Made by a program: the position numbers and the translations under genes
Assembly (NCBI RefSeq): GCF_947497915.1
Contig: NZ_CANMIJ010000001.1
Span: 218,501 to 282,500 of the forward strand
Source: an uncultured Erythrobacter sp.
Lineage (GTDB): Bacteria; Pseudomonadota; Alphaproteobacteria; Sphingomonadales; Sphingomonadaceae
Direction of reading: 5' to 3'
DNA: 64,000 bases
In this document: one piece after another, positions 50,173 to 57,928 of the stretch
Position numbering within the stretch: position 1 is the stretch's first letter
How the letters are laid out: each line of letters starts with the position of its first letter
The notes under the pieces: generated by a model
What the model saw: the letters and a program-made list of their open reading frames with translations, nothing else
Database searches by the model: none
What the model was told of the DNA's origin: nothing

Positions 50173-50820
50173 TTGGCTTATCTTTTGCGCAAATTAGGAA
50201 CGACACGGGCAATTGCCAGTGCGATTTTGGCAAGCATTCTTGCGGTGACGGCGTTCGCGCCCGCATCTGCACAGCTGCAGCGTCCGGGCTATAAATTTTT
50301 GCAAGCTGTCGATGATCGTGACGGTGACGCCGTGACGGCGATGCTAAATGAGCCGGGCGCGGGTGAAACTCTCGTCAATGCGCGCGACATAACCACCGGC
50401 GATAGCGGCCTGCATATCGTTACGGCGCGGCGCGATGCGCTCTGGATCCGGTTCTTGCTTCAACGCGGCGCGAACCCGAATGTCCGCAACAAAAAAGGCG
50501 TGACACCGATCCAGCTCGCCACCCGCATGGGCTTTGTCGAAGGGGTCGAGGAGCTAATCAAACGCGGAGCCGATATCAATGTATCGGACAGTCAGGGCGA
50601 AACGCCTTTGATTTCTGCAGTTCACCAGCGCAACATCCCGCTGATCCGTCGCTTCCTGAAAGACGGCGGTGATCCTGATCGCAATGACAATTCCGGCCGA
50701 TCCGCGCGCGATTACATGGAGTTGATGAGCCAGAACACTCTGATGAAGCGGGAATTCGACAAAGCCGACGAAGAACGCGGTGATCAGGGAACCCAAAAGC
50801 AATACGGGCCTTCTTTCTGA
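50173..50820 (+). CDS. Secreted ankyrin-repeat protein
   Basis: A 215-residue exported protein: signal peptide (AIASAILASILAVTAFAPASAQ) and four to five ankyrin repeats, including GDSGLHIVTARRDALWIRFLLQRGANPN, KGVTPIQLATRMGFVEGVEELIKRGADIN and QGETPLISAVHQRNIPLIRRFLKDGGDPD. Its role is probably protein binding in the periplasm. The start is a TTG at 50173. One base separates its stop from the COQ9 gene, suggesting co-transcription. Confidence 0.87.
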   Translation: MAYLLRKLGTTRAIASAILASILAVTAFAPASAQLQRPGYKFLQAVDDRDGDAVTAMLNEPGAGETLVNARDITTGDSGLHIVTARRDALWIRFLLQRGANPNVRNKKGVTPIQLATRMGFVEGVEELIKRGADINVSDSQGETPLISAVHQRNIPLIRRFLKDGGDPDRNDNSGRSARDYMELMSQNTLMKREFDKADEERGDQGTQKQYGPSF

Positions 50821-50821
50821 T

Positions 50822-51493
50822 ATGACCGAAACAACGCCCGATTTTCCCGACATGACACTGGATGAGCTGCGCATTGCGCTGGCTCCCGATATTGCGGCCT
50901 CGGCCATTTTTGATGGCTGGAACGAAACCGCACTGGTCGCTGCTGCTGAAATGGCGGGCGCCGATGTCGATGTGGCGAAGCTCGCGTTTAAAGGCGGGGC
51001 GATGGAAATGATCGAGGCATGGGTGACCAGCGTCGATCAGGCGATGGAAGCCGAATGGCCGCAGGAACGCCTTGCCCAACTGAAAATCCGGGAGCGTATT
51101 CGCACTCTGGTTGCTTTCCGGCTGGATGCCGTGGCTGATATTGACGAGGCTGTGCGCCGCGCAATGGCCATCATGGCGATGCCGCAAAATGCGCGCCGCT
51201 CGCTGAAACTTGGCTGGCGCTCGGCTGATATCATGTGGCGGCTCGCCGGTGATACGGCGACAGATTACAATCACTATACTAAGCGCACGATCCTTGGCGG
51301 GATATACAGCGCAACTTTGGCCGTTTTCGTCAATGACGAGAGCGAGGGCAAAGCCAAGACCCACGAATTTCTGGAGCGCCGGATCGACGGCGTGATGAAG
51401 TTTGAAAAGGCCAAGGCGCAGTTCCTAAATTCGGACCGTGAAATGCCCAGCCTGACGCGCTTCCTTGGTCGCCTGCGTTACCCGAGCCGGTAA
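50822..51493 (+). CDS. COQ9-family ubiquinone biosynthesis protein
   Basis: A 223-residue protein of the COQ9 family, a TetR-like fold that presents lipid intermediates to the ubiquinone enzymes. The conserved RRSLKLGWRSADIMWRLAGDTATDYNHYTKRTILGGIYSATL segment is clear and defines the family. ATG 50822 begins MTETTPDFPDMTLDELR; an upstream in-frame start at 50780 lies in the ankyrin gene. Confidence 0.9.
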   Translation: MTETTPDFPDMTLDELRIALAPDIAASAIFDGWNETALVAAAEMAGADVDVAKLAFKGGAMEMIEAWVTSVDQAMEAEWPQERLAQLKIRERIRTLVAFRLDAVADIDEAVRRAMAIMAMPQNARRSLKLGWRSADIMWRLAGDTATDYNHYTKRTILGGIYSATLAVFVNDESEGKAKTHEFLERRIDGVMKFEKAKAQFLNSDREMPSLTRFLGRLRYPSR

Positions 51494-51630
51494 CTCAGCA
51501 GAAAAAACCTCCATTTCAGGTGGAAAAGCCGGTGCGCGTCTCGCGCCGCGAGTGATGCTTCCCTATGACTTAAGAGAATCGCGTGGCCCGTTGAGTCGCG
51601 CGGACAGTTTCTTTTGCAAGGGGTATTTCG

Positions 51631-52188
51631 ATGGCGGGTTCGCTTAACAAGGTCATGCTGATCGGTAATCTCGGGGCAGACCCCGAAATCCGCAGCTTTC
51701 AGAACGGCGGCAAAGTTGCCAACCTGCGCATTGCAACCAGCGAAACATGGAAAGACCGCAACACCGGAGAGCGTCAGGAGCGCACCGAGTGGCACACGGT
51801 CGCGATCTTTTCCGAAGGTCTGGTCGGTGTGGTCGAGCGTTTCCTGAAAAAAGGATCCAAAGTTTATATCGAAGGTCAGCTACAGACCCGCAAATGGCAG
51901 GATCAAAGCGGCAACGATCGATATTCAACCGAAGTCGTGATCCGCGGCCTCAATGGCTCACTCACCATGCTCGACGGTGCCCAAGGTGGCGGCGGAGGCG
52001 GCGGTGGTGCACGTTCCGGCGGCGGCGGATATAGCGGCGGTGGCGGTCAAGGCGGCGGCTCGGGCGGCGGCGGAGGCGGCTGGAACCAAGGCGGCGGCTC
52101 CGGTGGCGGAAACGGCGGCGCGGGCGGTGCTGGCGGCGGCGCATCAGGTGGCGGCTACGATGATTTGGACGACGATATCCCGTTTTGA
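51631..52188 (+). CDS. ssb: Single-stranded DNA-binding protein
   Basis: A 185-residue SSB. Residues 1-112 form the OB fold ([46 protein letters not shown]). A Gly/Ser/Asn linker (about 118-175, encoded by GGC-rich DNA) leads to the acidic tip DDLDDDIPF that recruits replication and repair proteins. The linker is long and almost pure glycine. A terminator follows at 52219. Confidence 0.97.
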   Translation: MAGSLNKVMLIGNLGADPEIRSFQNGGKVANLRIATSETWKDRNTGERQERTEWHTVAIFSEGLVGVVERFLKKGSKVYIEGQLQTRKWQDQSGNDRYSTEVVIRGLNGSLTMLDGAQGGGGGGGGARSGGGGYSGGGGQGGGSGGGGGGWNQGGGSGGGNGGAGGAGGGASGGGYDDLDDDIPF

Positions 52189-52218
52189 TCGCAAGCCATC
52201 ACAGCATTTTTTCCCAAG

Positions 52219-52247
52219 GGCCTCGCAAGCGATTGCGGGGCTCTTTT
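52219..52247 (+). terminator. Intrinsic terminator after ssb
   Basis: GGCCTCGCAA and TTGCGGGGCT form a stem (one mismatch) around GCGA-like loop bases, followed by CTTTT. Confidence 0.8.
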
Positions 52248-52265
52248 GCTAAGGGTCGCCAACGG

Positions 52266-52287
52266 AATGTCAAAAGTATTTGACATT
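52266..52287. promoter_or_regulatory. Operator-like palindrome 1 upstream of the membrane/XRE pair
   Basis: AATGTCAAA and TTTGACATT are exact complements four bases apart. A degenerate copy starts 30 bases on (52296). The XRE-type regulator at 52735 is the likely binder. Confidence 0.6.
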
Positions 52288-52295
52288 TTCTATGA

Positions 52296-52316
52296 AATGT
52301 TAAAACCTTTGGACAT
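52296..52316. promoter_or_regulatory. Operator-like palindrome 2
   Basis: AATGTTAAA-N3-TTTGGACAT, an imperfect copy of the palindrome at 52266, 30 bases downstream and 27 bases before the membrane protein start. Confidence 0.45.
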
Positions 52317-52342
52317 CTAAAATGGTTTAGGAAGCCAAATCT

Positions 52343-52738
52343 ATGTCCCATCAAACGAAATTCTGGCTGCTTGCAGCGTTGTCTTTGGGAGGAGCTCTTG
52401 TCGCTGGCGTTGTCATCGGCAAAACTGTGCCAGCGAGTGGCGGAGTGGAAAATCCGGCTCTGGTTTTACCCGCGTTGCTTGCGCTTTTGGGGCTTGTGAT
52501 GGCGGCGACTTGGCTGTGGTGGCAAAAGACTGACGATCTCCAACAACAAGGCCAGTTGATCAGCTGGTGGTGGGGCGGCACGATCGGTGCTTTGTTCATG
52601 CTCGCGTCGCTTGTCGTGATGACGGGGCGCCACAGCGATTTGAGCCTCGGCGCGACCTATCTTTTCTTTGCGGAGTTCGCCGGTTTTGCTGTTGTCTGGC
52701 TTTTATGGAAATGGCGCGGGCGGGGCATATCCGAATGA
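52343..52738 (+). CDS. Hypothetical four-helix membrane protein
   Basis: A 131-residue membrane protein with four predicted helices, ending in a short basic tail. Not recognised as a named family, but small membrane proteins co-encoded with an XRE regulator of this type are common. The stop overlaps the regulator start (ATGA), so the two form one transcription unit behind the palindromes at 52266-52316. Confidence 0.75.
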   Translation: MSHQTKFWLLAALSLGGALVAGVVIGKTVPASGGVENPALVLPALLALLGLVMAATWLWWQKTDDLQQQGQLISWWWGGTIGALFMLASLVVMTGRHSDLSLGATYLFFAEFAGFAVVWLLWKWRGRGISE

Positions 52739-52950
52739 GAAATTGCCTTCGGGATTTGCGTAAAGGACGCGGCCTGAATCAGGCCGATCTTGCCAATGCG
52801 CTGGAGGTTTCGCGCCAGACGATCATCGCGGTCGAAGCTGACAAATACGATCCTTCGCTGCCGATGGCTTACCGGCTGGCCGCATATTTCGAAGTTCCGG
52901 TGGAAGAGCTGTTCTTCAATCCGTGGAGGGCAGCTCAAGCGGGAGAATGA
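52735..52950 (+). CDS. XRE-family transcriptional regulator (short, YozG-like)
   Basis: A 71-residue protein that is almost only a helix-turn-helix: LRDLRKGRGLNQADLANALEVSRQTIIAVEADKYDPSLPMAYRLAAYFEVPVEELFF. This short class typically represses its own operon with a membrane-protein partner. The ATG overlaps the membrane gene stop; longer in-frame starts lie inside that gene. Converges with the next gene, 18 bases apart. Confidence 0.9.
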   Translation: MRNCLRDLRKGRGLNQADLANALEVSRQTIIAVEADKYDPSLPMAYRLAAYFEVPVEELFFNPWRAAQAGE

Positions 52951-52968
52951 GCGCGTTCCTACGCCTTG

Positions 52969-53658
52969 TTATAAGTATATCGCTTTGGCGAGCTCACCCC
53001 AACCTTCTGAAGGGCCCGCGACAAAGCGAACTGGTGTGCCGCCTACGCCCACGATTACACCAAGAACGCTGGCCCAGTGCGGGCGGCCCCGGGTGCGCCA
53101 GTCATAGATCAAAAGCGCACCGGTAAAGCCGATTGCGGCGACACCTGCCAATGGTTCAAAACCAATCGAAAGGCCGAGGCGGGCCGTGGCAGGTGGCAGC
53201 ATCATGATGCCCGCTAACACCATAAGCCTTTTATGCGCTGCGCCCGATTTTCGGTTGGCCAAAGCAAGCCCGTAAAACAGGGTAAAGCCGATCAGGTCCA
53301 TGGTCGGAAAGATGGTAGAGCCTGCGGGTGACATCCCAGCAATGGACATCGCCGAGTTTCGCAACGCTTGGCTGACAATCACATATCCTGTGACAATCAT
53401 CAGGATAACCAGTGCGATACTGGCCATGCCCATCTGCTTGTGAAGCACGAAGTTCGATTGCGATATCAGCCGTGCCTGACTTGCCGTCAGAAAATACCAT
53501 GCGAGCATTACAATCGCATGGAAAATGAGCATGGTGCTGGGCGGATAGACGAATTCATCAAGAAACATTGCCGCGCTGCCAAAGCCGGCAATGATGACGA
53601 CAATCATCACCACCGTGATATCGAAGAAAAATCTTTCCGCACGCGCTCTCTGTTGCAT
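52969..53658 (-). CDS. Hypothetical seven-helix membrane protein
   Basis: A 229-residue integral membrane protein with about seven helices. Two conserved-looking histidine-containing turns, LHKQMGMASI and AHKRLMVLAG, recall DUF2306-like proteins but I cannot assign it firmly. ATG 53658 (MQQRARAERFFFD) has GGGGGG upstream; an earlier in-frame start at 53712 is possible. Gene function unknown. Confidence 0.65.
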   Translation of the reverse strand: MQQRARAERFFFDITVVMIVVIIAGFGSAAMFLDEFVYPPSTMLIFHAIVMLAWYFLTASQARLISQSNFVLHKQMGMASIALVILMIVTGYVIVSQALRNSAMSIAGMSPAGSTIFPTMDLIGFTLFYGLALANRKSGAAHKRLMVLAGIMMLPPATARLGLSIGFEPLAGVAAIGFTGALLIYDWRTRGRPHWASVLGVIVGVGGTPVRFVAGPSEGWGELAKAIYL

Positions 53659-53724
53659 TGCAGCCCCCCAGCTTTCCACCATGGTGGTATAGAGCAGCCG
53701 GAAAATAAGCAAATTGAGCTGGCT

Positions 53725-54246
53725 TCAGCCCTTTTTCAAAGCCGCCAATGCCTCTGCGAGCGGGCCGTCTTGCTGGCCTTCTTCGGTGATGCCTGCGGTC
53801 TTGCGCGCTGCATCGGCGTTCGGCCCCTCGGCATAGGGATCTATCGCCAGACCCAACGTCTGCGAGACCGCTTCGCCGAGGTCGAATGTGTCGCCAAAAT
53901 ATTCGATTTCGTCGCAGTCGTCTGCCTCAAGCTCGATTTCCTCGTCATGGCTTTCCGCCAATGTTCCCTCGGGCACGAAGCGCAAATCGAGCGGTTCGGA
54001 TATGGTGACAGGGAAGTCTTCAAAGGAAACGGAGCAAGGCTGGGTAAAGCGCGCTTCGACTTTGCCGTTTGCGCGGATCGCTTTGCCTTTGTCGTCCAGC
54101 GCAATTTCTGCGCGCAGCATTTCGATTGAAGTCAGACGAAATCGTCCGGCAAGGTGGCGCCGCTCGGTCTCGTCGGCTTCCACGACGATTGTTCCACCCG
54201 GGATCGGCCGGGTCTTGATCGGGCGGCTAAGCTCAGGATCGCTCAC
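53725..54246 (-). CDS. DUF177/YceD family protein
   Basis: A 173-residue acidic protein of the DUF177 (YceD) family, linked in other bacteria to 23S rRNA accumulation. The C-D-E-Y/E-x-F-G segment (DDCDEIEYFGDTFDLGEAVSQTLGLAIDPYA) is the signature. In many alphaproteobacteria it lies, as here, beside the cytochrome bc1 chaperone gene; the stop of that gene overlaps its ATG by four bases. No rpmF or plsX gene follows. Confidence 0.88.
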   Translation of the reverse strand: MSDPELSRPIKTRPIPGGTIVVEADETERRHLAGRFRLTSIEMLRAEIALDDKGKAIRANGKVEARFTQPCSVSFEDFPVTISEPLDLRFVPEGTLAESHDEEIELEADDCDEIEYFGDTFDLGEAVSQTLGLAIDPYAEGPNADAARKTAGITEEGQQDGPLAEALAALKKG

Positions 54247-54764
54247 TTTACGCTGCTCGCCTCAAGCATATCCTCGTCGCTATGCGCGGCAAGTCTGTCT
54301 GCAAGCGCAAGCAGCTTATCCGCGACGCAGCCGGCATTGGGGTTTTCCTCGTCGGCAAAGGTCACGTTGCGGGTGATCGCCGCGGTCAGTTTGTCGCGGT
54401 CCTTTTCCACCAAAGCGCTGCGATATGCACCGAGCCTGCCGCCAAGCACGCTCATCAATTTGCCGACATGTTTGCCAACGACGACATCGTTGATGCCAAG
54501 CTCGCGCAATTGCGCGTCCATATCCTCGACAAACAGTTCGGCCAGCAATGCGCTTTCGCTGCGCATATCACTCGCCTCCACACGGACCATGACGGTGCAC
54601 AGGATCGCGGTGATCAGATCGAAACGGCCACTCACCGAATCCGACACGCCACATTCTGAGTAGAACGATGGCTCACGCGAAAGCTCAATCACGCGGTGCC
54701 ACAAGGGGCGCACACCTTCGCGCGGATCAGGGGCGGTGCCGAGGAGTTTCGAGAGGAAGGACAT
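54243..54764 (-). CDS. Ubiquinol-cytochrome c chaperone (CBP3/UQCC1 family)
   Basis: A 173-residue helical protein of the CBP3/UQCC1 family, which helps assemble cytochrome b in the bc1 complex. Family features are the N-terminal LWHRVIELSREPSFYSECGVSDSVSGRFDLI and the LFVEDMDAQLRELGINDVVVGKHVGKLM segment. Four-base overlap with the DUF177 gene. Divergent from bamE across about 240 bases without another gene. Confidence 0.9.
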   Translation of the reverse strand: MSFLSKLLGTAPDPREGVRPLWHRVIELSREPSFYSECGVSDSVSGRFDLITAILCTVMVRVEASDMRSESALLAELFVEDMDAQLRELGINDVVVGKHVGKLMSVLGGRLGAYRSALVEKDRDKLTAAITRNVTFADEENPNAGCVADKLLALADRLAAHSDEDMLEASSVK

Positions 54765-55003
54765 TGCGTGTTATCGTTCTTTCTATCAGCCTTATGCGCG
54801 ATCAACCCGCGATGGGGCGCTGTGTTCCGCGTAAATCACCAAGATGCAAAAGCGCATTCATCCGCAATTCAACCGCTTCATCCCAATTCGCGTGGGCTGT
54901 GACATTGCAAGGCCGCCAGCTTCGCCTTAAGGCCATATGCAACATAATATAGGATGTCGCCACGCTGCGGCAACGAAAGATCAGACGGGAATTGACGGGC
55001 ACC

Positions 55004-55483
55004 ATGAGCCAACGAGTACAGAAATTCGGTTTCGCCGCCAAAGCGACCCTCCTTGCAGGGGCTCTGGTCGCGCTAGGCGCGTGTTCATCAATCCGCGAAT
55101 CGCGCGGCTATGTGGTCGACCGGACGCTGCAACAGGCGATCCAGCCCGGCATTGATAACCAGCGCTCTGTCGAAGGCACATTGGGCCGTCCGACATTCAC
55201 CAGCCAGTACGGCGACACCACTTGGTATTACATTTCGAGTGTGACGGGCCGTAAGCCGTTTGTCCGCCCACGGATCAATACGCACTCGGTGATGGCGATC
55301 AAATTTGACGAAACAGGCAATGTCGCCTCGGTCGATCGCAGCGGCATTGAACAGGTCGTTTATCTTCAGCCGGATGGCGACAAAACGCCAACGCTTGGCC
55401 GTGAACGCGGCTTCCTCGAAGATCTGTTCGGCAATATCGGTCAGGTCGGTCAAGGCGGCGGACCCGGAGGTCCGGGCGCGTAA
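55004..55483 (+). CDS. bamE: Outer membrane assembly lipoprotein BamE (SmpA/OmlA)
   Basis: A 159-residue lipoprotein: signal and lipobox (ALVALGAC, Cys27), then the SmpA/OmlA domain with QQAIQPGIDNQRSVEGTLGRPTFTSQYGDTTWYYIS, and a glycine-rich tail. BamE is a periplasm-facing member of the beta-barrel assembly machine. The ATG at 55004 gives a compact signal peptide; a start at 54992 adds only four residues. Confidence 0.92.
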   Translation: MSQRVQKFGFAAKATLLAGALVALGACSSIRESRGYVVDRTLQQAIQPGIDNQRSVEGTLGRPTFTSQYGDTTWYYISSVTGRKPFVRPRINTHSVMAIKFDETGNVASVDRSGIEQVVYLQPDGDKTPTLGRERGFLEDLFGNIGQVGQGGGPGGPGA

Positions 55484-55558
55484 GATCGCGGGCAGATCGG
55501 CGGTGCACCGAAGGGATGGCCGCTTGATCCGCAAAATTCACAACCCATATCGCCGTTC

Positions 55559-56119
55559 ATGAGCAATGATACGGCAAGCCACGGCCTAACCCAGTGGCAC
55601 GGAACCACAATCGTCGGAATCAAACGGGGGAAAAAGACCGTGATTGCGGGCGATGGTCAGGTTTCGATGGGTAACACCGTCATGAAACCGAACGCACGCA
55701 AAGTGCGCCGCATCGGCGAAGGCGGCAAAGTCGTCGCCGGATTTGCAGGCGCCACGGCAGATGCTTTCACTTTATTCGAGCGCCTCGAGGCCAAGCTGGA
55801 GCAATATTCCGGCCAATTGATGCGCGCCGCTGTTGAACTTGCCAAGGATTGGCGGACCGACAAATATCTGCGCAATCTCGAAGCGTTGATGATCGTCGCA
55901 GATGATGAAAGCCTGCTGGTTCTCACCGGCAATGGTGATGTGCTGGAACCCGAAGGCGGGATCGCCGCGATTGGATCTGGCGGCAATTATGCGCTCGCTG
56001 CGGCCCGCGCGCTCGCTGAATACGAAGATGATGCAGAGCAGATCGCGCGCAAAGCGATGGCGGTCGCCGCCGATATTTGCGTCTTCACCAATGGCAATGT
56101 GACGCTTGAGCAGGTTTAA
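55559..56119 (+). CDS. hslV: ATP-dependent protease peptidase subunit HslV
   Basis: A 186-residue HslV. The active N-terminal threonine follows a short propeptide: [31 protein letters not shown], with Thr16 as nucleophile. Later segments [33 protein letters not shown] and [14 protein letters not shown] are typical. It degrades proteins unfolded by HslU, encoded eight bases downstream. Confidence 0.96.
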   Translation: MSNDTASHGLTQWHGTTIVGIKRGKKTVIAGDGQVSMGNTVMKPNARKVRRIGEGGKVVAGFAGATADAFTLFERLEAKLEQYSGQLMRAAVELAKDWRTDKYLRNLEALMIVADDESLLVLTGNGDVLEPEGGIAAIGSGGNYALAAARALAEYEDDAEQIARKAMAVAADICVFTNGNVTLEQV

Positions 56120-56127
56120 GAGAAAAC

Positions 56128-57426
56128 ATGGACAATTTGACACCTAAGGCGATTGTCGCCGCTCTTGATGATCACATTATCGGCCAGAAAGATGCTAAAC
56201 GCGCCGTTGCCGTGGCGCTGCGCAATCGCTGGCGCCGTCAACGCCTTGGCAATGATCTGCGCGATGAAGTGACGCCCAAAAACATCCTGATGATCGGGCC
56301 GACAGGCTGCGGTAAGACCGAAATCAGCCGCCGTTTGGCAAAGCTGGCAGAGGCGCCGTTTGTTAAGATCGAAGCGACCAAGTTTACAGAAGTCGGCTAT
56401 GTCGGGCGCGATGTCGAACAAATCGCCCGCGATCTGGTCGAAGAGGCGATCCGTCTCGAAAAAGACCGCCGCCGCGATGCCGTGCGCGAAGCCGCCAGCG
56501 AAGCCGCGATGGAGCGCTTGCTCGATGCGCTCGTCGGCCAGAACGCCAGCGAGGCAACCCGCGAAAGCTTCCGCCAGCGCATCACCGACAATTCGATGAA
56601 CGAAACCGAAGTTGAAATCGACGTGACCGAAGCGCCTGCCATGCCATTCGATATGGGCGGTGCGGGCGGCAATATGGGCATGATCGACCTGTCCGATATG
56701 CTCGGCAAGGCGATGGGCAAAGCCCCGACCAAGAAACGCAAACTCCGCGTGCCCGATGCGTGGGACAAGCTGGTCGATGAAGAAGCCGAAAAGCGGATGG
56801 ATCAGGATGATGTAGCCCGTGTCGCGTTGCAAAATGCAGAGACCAACGGCATCGTTTTCCTAGACGAGATCGACAAGATCGCCGTTTCCGATGTGCGCGG
56901 CGGCTCTGTCAGCCGCGAAGGCGTGCAGCGTGATTTGCTGCCTCTGATCGAAGGTACGACCGTTTCGACCAAATATGGCCCGATGAAAACGGACCACGTC
57001 CTGTTCATCGCCAGCGGCGCGTTCCACCTCGCCAAACCATCCGACATGCTGCCCGAATTACAGGGCCGCCTGCCGATCCGGGTTGAGCTGCGCGCGCTGA
57101 CTGAAGAGGACTTCGTACGCATTCTTTCGGAGACGCGCGCTAACCTGGTGGAGCAATATCGCGCCCTAATCGGTACAGAGAAAGTCGAACTCGATTTTCG
57201 CGATGACGCTGTTCAGGAGGTCGCCAAGGTCGCCGCCACAGTGAACGAGAATGTCGAGAATATCGGAGCCCGAAGGTTGCAAACCGTGATGGAAAAATTG
57301 CTCGAAGACATCAGCTTTGAAGCGGAAGATCACACTGGCGAGACGATCAAAATCGACGCCGCCTATGTCCGTGAGCGTTTGGAAGGCCTTGCCGGCAATA
57401 CCGATCTGTCGAAATACATCCTGTAA
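56128..57426 (+). CDS. hslU: ATP-dependent protease ATPase subunit HslU
   Basis: A 432-residue AAA+ unfoldase that feeds HslV. It starts [37 protein letters not shown], with Walker [10 protein letters not shown], the I domain (about 105-240), Walker [12 protein letters not shown], and the C-terminal hexamer hook. Ends in LSKYIL, the C-terminus that inserts into HslV. The TAA overlaps the next ATG by one base. Confidence 0.96.
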   Translation: MDNLTPKAIVAALDDHIIGQKDAKRAVAVALRNRWRRQRLGNDLRDEVTPKNILMIGPTGCGKTEISRRLAKLAEAPFVKIEATKFTEVGYVGRDVEQIARDLVEEAIRLEKDRRRDAVREAASEAAMERLLDALVGQNASEATRESFRQRITDNSMNETEVEIDVTEAPAMPFDMGGAGGNMGMIDLSDMLGKAMGKAPTKKRKLRVPDAWDKLVDEEAEKRMDQDDVARVALQNAETNGIVFLDEIDKIAVSDVRGGSVSREGVQRDLLPLIEGTTVSTKYGPMKTDHVLFIASGAFHLAKPSDMLPELQGRLPIRVELRALTEEDFVRILSETRANLVEQYRALIGTEKVELDFRDDAVQEVAKVAATVNENVENIGARRLQTVMEKLLEDISFEAEDHTGETIKIDAAYVRERLEGLAGNTDLSKYIL

Positions 57427-57830
57427 TGACCGGCCCCGTCAGTGATCTTGACGCTATGCTGACGGGCATGCAGCCAGTTTTGAGCGATGCGCCGTTCCGG
57501 TTTGTCGCGCAAAACCGCGCGGATGGCGCGATTGCCAGTTTCGACCACACCTTTGCCGTTATTCGCGAAGATGAAGGCACGACATTCATCGTGCTCAGCG
57601 CAGATGCGGACGGGCATGACGGACCGGATTTTGCGAAGATCACCTTGCAAGTGCATTCCGCGTTGGAGGGTGTCGGTTTAACTGCTGCCGTGGCGGCTGC
57701 GCTGGCGCAGAGCAATATCGCCTGCAATGTCGTCGCAGGGTTTCACCATGATCACATATTTGTGCCGTGGGAATATCGCACACAGGCAATCGCGATTTTG
57801 AAACAGCTCTCCCAAGACGCGCGTCGATAA
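57426..57830 (+). CDS. ACT-domain protein
   Basis: A 134-residue protein with two ACT-like modules. The second is recognisable: ITLQVHSALEGVGLTAAVAAALAQSNIACNVVAGFHHDHIFVPWEYRTQAI. ACT modules bind small ligands, often amino acids. Function unknown in this family. The start overlaps the hslU stop by one base, so it is probably cotranscribed with hslVU. Confidence 0.82.
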   Translation: MTGPVSDLDAMLTGMQPVLSDAPFRFVAQNRADGAIASFDHTFAVIREDEGTTFIVLSADADGHDGPDFAKITLQVHSALEGVGLTAAVAAALAQSNIACNVVAGFHHDHIFVPWEYRTQAIAILKQLSQDARR

Positions 57831-57928
57831 TTTTCGGCACTTTGCAGGGCCATTCCCGTTTCCCCTCTTGAGAGTGCTGCGCGCAATCGCTTTAACTAAG
57901 CGTGCACATATCAACGGGGACTGACACC

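Noticed and set aside
51985..52160. GGC-rich repetitive DNA in ssb
   Set aside because: It encodes the glycine-rich SSB linker; not a separate repeat element.
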